A stretch of 64,000 nucleotides of DNA from Solimonas sp040754295 (GTDB taxonomy: Bacteria > Pseudomonadota > Gammaproteobacteria > Nevskiales > Nevskiaceae), in contig JBFMCQ010000007.1 of NCBI GenBank assembly GCA_040754295.1, positions 26,246 through 90,245 of the forward strand. The letters run 5' to 3'. A model generated the notes under the pieces. That model was not told the origin of the DNA, searched no databases, and worked only from the letters and a program-made list of their open reading frames with translations. Position numbers and translations under genes: made by a program. Below are positions 59,275 to 64,000 of the stretch, piece after piece; the stretch's first letter is position 1, and the number at the start of each line of letters is the position of its first letter.

Positions 59275-61017
59275 ATGCACATCACCTTCCTTCTCGCCAC
59301 GCTCGCCGCCTTGCTGTCGGGACCGCTGCTGTACGCCGTTGCCCATCGCCGGCCCAGCCTGCTGTCCTTGCTCGACGGCTTCGTGCTGGTCAGCATCGCC
59401 GGTCTGGTGCTGTTCGAGGTGCTGCCCGAAGCGGTGCACAGCGGCGGGCTGGTGGTGCTGCCGTTCCTGCTGCTGGGCCTGTTCGGGCCGACGCTGCTCG
59501 AGCGCTGGCTGACACGCGCGCGGCGCGAGGCGCATCTGCTCGCGCTGGGCCTGGCGATCCTCGGGCTCGTGCTGCACAGCGCCGGCGACGGCGCCGCGCT
59601 GGCCGGTAACGGCGAGCGTCATCAGGAGGCGCTGGCGCTGGCGATCGCGGTGCACAGCGTGCCGGTGGGCCTGCTGGTCTGGTGGCTGCTGTACTCGGTT
59701 TTCGGCGCCTGGCTGCCGACGCTGGTGCTGCTGGCGATGGGTGCGGCGACGGTCGCCGGCTACCTGTTCGGCATCGAGCTCGGTGCGCTGCTCGGCGTGC
59801 GCGGCTGGGCCTGGTTCCAGGCGCTGATCGCCGGCTCGATCCTGCATGTGATCTTCGGCCGGCCGCATCTCGACGAAGACTCGCACCACCACGCCGCACC
59901 GCCGCCGTTCGAGGGCCTGGGCAATCTGATCGCGGTCGGCGCCTTGACCTGGCTGGCGCTGGTACATGCACCGGAGGCGCCGATCGCCGACTTCTTCACG
60001 CGGCTGCTGCATCTGAGCCTCGATGCCGCGCCGGCGCTGCTGCTGGCCTATCTGGTCGGTGGATGGGTCGGCAGCGAGCTGCCCGACCGCTGGCTGCGCT
60101 GGATCGGCCGCGGCGGCGCGGCCTCGCAGGCGCTGCGCGGCATGGCCGTGGGCCTGCCGCTGCCGGTCTGCAGCTGCAGCGTGCTGCCGCTATATCAGTC
60201 GCTGATCCGCCGCGGTCTGCCGGTCGCCGCGGCCCTGGCGTTTCTGATCGCGACACCGGAGATCGGGCTGACCGCCCTGTTCGTCTCGCTGCCACTGCTC
60301 GGCCTCGAGCTGACGCTGCTGCGCGTCGCCGCGGCCGGCGCGCTCGCCTTCGCAGTTGCGTTCACGATCGCCCGCTTCGTTCCGGTAGCAGCAGTGGGCG
60401 CGGCCGATGCGAACGGCTGCTGCAACGGCCACCCGCCGACACCGGCCGGCGGTCGTCTGCGGCGCGCACTGCGCGCCGGACTCGTCGACCTGGTCGACGA
60501 CAGCTTTGCGTGGATCCTGATCGGTCTCGCGCTCGCCGCTGCGCTGATGCCTTACATCCAGCCACTGTTCTGGGCGGCGCTGCCCGATGCCGCCGAGGTG
60601 CTCCTGTTCGCGCTGCTCGGCATGCCGATCTACGTCTGCGCCGCGGGGGCGACGCCGCTCGTCGCCGTGCTGATCGCCGGCGGTGTCTCACCGGGCGCCG
60701 CGATCGCATTTCTGTTGACCGGCCCGGCCACCAACGTCTCCACGTTCGGCATCCTGCGCGCGCTGCACGGCTCGCCCACCGCGCTGCGCTTCGCAGCCGC
60801 CACGGCGGCCGGTGCGGTGCTGCTGGGTCTGCTGGTCAACGCGCTGCTCCCGGCCGACTTCGCCGCCACGCGCGCGCCTGCAGCGCGCACGCCCGCGGCC
60901 TACGAATGGCTCAGTCTGCTGCTGCTCGGAGCCGTGTACGCGGCCGCGCTGCTGCGCAAGGGGCTGCGCGCGCTGTTCAGTGAGCTGATCGAAACGCCGC
61001 GCGCGCTCGCCGGCTGA
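59275..61017 (+). CDS. ZIP-like plus permease (DUF318/ArsP_1-like) metal transporter fusion
   Basis: 580 residues, almost all membrane. The N-terminal about 200 residues look ZIP-like (LHSAGDGAALAG and AVHSVPVGLLVWW carry the two His motifs, then a HLDEDSHHHA loop). The C-terminal about 360 residues are a YraQ/ArsP_1-type permease with PVCSCSVLPLYQSL and LLTGPATNVSTFG, and an internal Cys pair NGCCNGH. The permease half resembles the SO_0444-type Cu/Zn efflux group. The nearby MerR and copper-type ATPase support metal export. Confidence 0.82.
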   Translation: MHITFLLATLAALLSGPLLYAVAHRRPSLLSLLDGFVLVSIAGLVLFEVLPEAVHSGGLVVLPFLLLGLFGPTLLERWLTRARREAHLLALGLAILGLVLHSAGDGAALAGNGERHQEALALAIAVHSVPVGLLVWWLLYSVFGAWLPTLVLLAMGAATVAGYLFGIELGALLGVRGWAWFQALIAGSILHVIFGRPHLDEDSHHHAAPPPFEGLGNLIAVGALTWLALVHAPEAPIADFFTRLLHLSLDAAPALLLAYLVGGWVGSELPDRWLRWIGRGGAASQALRGMAVGLPLPVCSCSVLPLYQSLIRRGLPVAAALAFLIATPEIGLTALFVSLPLLGLELTLLRVAAAGALAFAVAFTIARFVPVAAVGAADANGCCNGHPPTPAGGRLRRALRAGLVDLVDDSFAWILIGLALAAALMPYIQPLFWAALPDAAEVLLFALLGMPIYVCAAGATPLVAVLIAGGVSPGAAIAFLLTGPATNVSTFGILRALHGSPTALRFAAATAAGAVLLGLLVNALLPADFAATRAPAARTPAAYEWLSLLLLGAVYAAALLRKGLRALFSELIETPRALAG

Positions 61018-61070
61018 CGCGAGCTGCCTGGCTTTCAGCGTTGCGCCAGATGGCGACCCGCACCCGACCG

Positions 61071-61084
61071 CTGATGCAGGTCAA
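61071..61084 (+). promoter_or_regulatory. Weak ANR/FNR-like box
   Basis: CTGATGCAGGTCAA with GATGCT (61107-61112) at the class II distance. It is the weakest of the set and lies about 190 bases before merR. Confidence 0.35.
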
Positions 61085-61208
61085 TGCGGCGGACCGCCGC
61101 GAGACCGATGCTGCAAGCGTCGGCCATCGGCCGCTTTTGCCCGCGACACCGCAAAGGGTTGATCGGAAGGCGGCATCGCCGGCGGCGGGCGGCGATGTTC
61201 GCCAAATC

Positions 61209-61240
61209 TTGACTCCGGACCCAAGTCCAGGGTTTAGCAT
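61209..61240 (+). promoter_or_regulatory. MerR-type promoter with 20-bp spacer and operator dyad
   Basis: -35 TTGACT (61209-61214) and -10 TAGCAT (61235-61240) are separated by 20 bp, longer than normal, with an inverted repeat ACTCCGGAC-CCAA-GTCCAGGGT (7 of 9 pairs) between them. This is the classical layout twisted into shape by a MerR activator, and it reads into merR and copA. Confidence 0.85.
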
Positions 61241-61273
61241 GCTCCGCACCGGATCACTAACGGAGTGCAGGAG

Positions 61274-61677
61274 ATGCCCGGTCTGAAAGTCAGCCAGCTC
61301 GCCGAACGCGCCGGCGTCGGCATCGACACGGTGCGCTACTACGAGCGCGCCGGCCTGTTGCCGGAGCCACCGCGGCGGCCATCCGGCTATCGCGAGTATC
61401 CGTTGCAGGCGATCGCGCGCCTGCGCTTCATCCGCCGCGCGAAGGCGCTCGGCTTCACGCTCGAGGAGATCACCGGGCTGCTGGAGCTGTCCGACCGGCG
61501 CGCCAGCGTCAAGGCAGTCAAGCGCCTGGCACAAACGCGGCTTGCGGAAGTCGAAAAGAAGCTGCACGAGCTGGAGCGGGTCCGCGACGGCCTGCGCCAG
61601 CTCACCGACGCCTGCCCCGGACACGGGGAAGCCAGCAACTGCCCGATTCTGTCGGCGCTCAACGGCGAGGACCTGCA

Positions 61678-61681
<4 letters not shown>
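61274..61681 (+). CDS. MerR-family heavy-metal-responsive regulator
   Basis: 135 residues: winged HTH (KVSQLAERAGVGIDTVRYYERAGLLP), RPSGYREYP wing, a dimerisation helix, and a C-terminal metal loop CPGHGEASNCPI with two Cys and a His. It resembles the CueR/ZntR/PbrR group. A third Cys near residue 79 of divalent-metal sensors is absent (S/D in ELSDRR), which is closer to monovalent Cu(I)/Ag(I) or Au sensing. A GTG at 61265 is an alternative start. It is coupled to copA by an ATGA overlap. Confidence 0.9.

Positions 61682-64000
<2,319 letters not shown>

Overview
The window is GC-rich, densely coded DNA from a gammaproteobacterium. It carries UbiM-type ubiquinone hydroxylase, quinone-dependent PyrD, DsbB, RraA, both classes of fumarase, decaheme cytochromes and intergenic repeats of the kind seen in Xanthomonadales, Nevskiales and pseudomonads. 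A Xanthomonadales/Nevskiales-like origin is my inference and is not proven. It is a draft scaffold: a 100-N gap (10828-10927) is flanked by an exact 127-bp duplication, which looks like two contig ends that overlap. I see no tRNA, rRNA or CRISPR array.

Region 1, 1-7.4 kb: a fatty-acid/polyketide-type cluster. A plus-strand run (ABC exporter ATPase and permease, acyl carrier protein, ketosynthase, short Cys-less ketosynthase-like protein) converges on a minus-strand run (DarA-like flavodoxin-fold protein, DarB-like KAS III, small unknown protein, BtrH-type acyltransferase-like protein). Genes in each run are coupled by 1-8 nt overlaps. The whole resembles a dialkylresorcinol pathway with an added exporter and acyl-transfer step, and its product is unknown to me.

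Region 2, 7.5-31.1 kb: mostly housekeeping. It holds malate synthase, a PHB-depolymerase-like lipoprotein, RraA, DsbB, class I and class II fumarases, an odd sigma-54-activator-like AAA+ protein, PurB, DUF1289, an OmpA-like protein, PyrD, an ABC1 kinase-like protein, RibA, a long FabG-type reductase, a class III nucleotide cyclase, Uup and UbiM.

Region 3, 31.1-36.8 kb: a scarred accessory segment. It has a dead acyl-CoA dehydrogenase 3' end, a DUF6351-like putative hydrolase lipoprotein, a decayed gene fragment beside a RAYT-flank-like sequence, and a Tat lipoprotein plus GMC oxidoreductase pair of different base style.

Region 4, 36.9-46.3 kb: an apparent extracellular electron transfer locus. 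MtrC/OmcA-type decaheme lipoprotein, MtrA-type decaheme and MtrB-type porin lie on the plus strand; diheme cytochrome c, NapC-type tetraheme and a UbiA/MenA-like prenyltransferase diverge on the minus strand. One symmetric FNR/ANR box with a -10 element correctly spaced on each side lies between the two arms. An ABC1 kinase follows mtrB.

Region 5, 46.4-53.6 kb: genes behind further ANR/FNR-like boxes. These are a host-attachment-type protein, an operon of acyl-CoA synthetase, PDH E1-alpha, E1-beta, E2 and a stand-alone acyl carrier protein, then a DksA/TraR zinc finger and a phosphoribosyltransferase. I read it as an oxygen-limitation module that runs into a strong bidirectional terminator.

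Region 6, 53.6-64 kb: a TonB-dependent receptor with a partner beta-helix-like lipoprotein, a small lipoprotein, a small HTH protein with candidate operator sites, a ZIP-like/permease fusion, and a MerR regulator with a MerR-type promoter driving a copper-type P-ATPase that runs off the window end.
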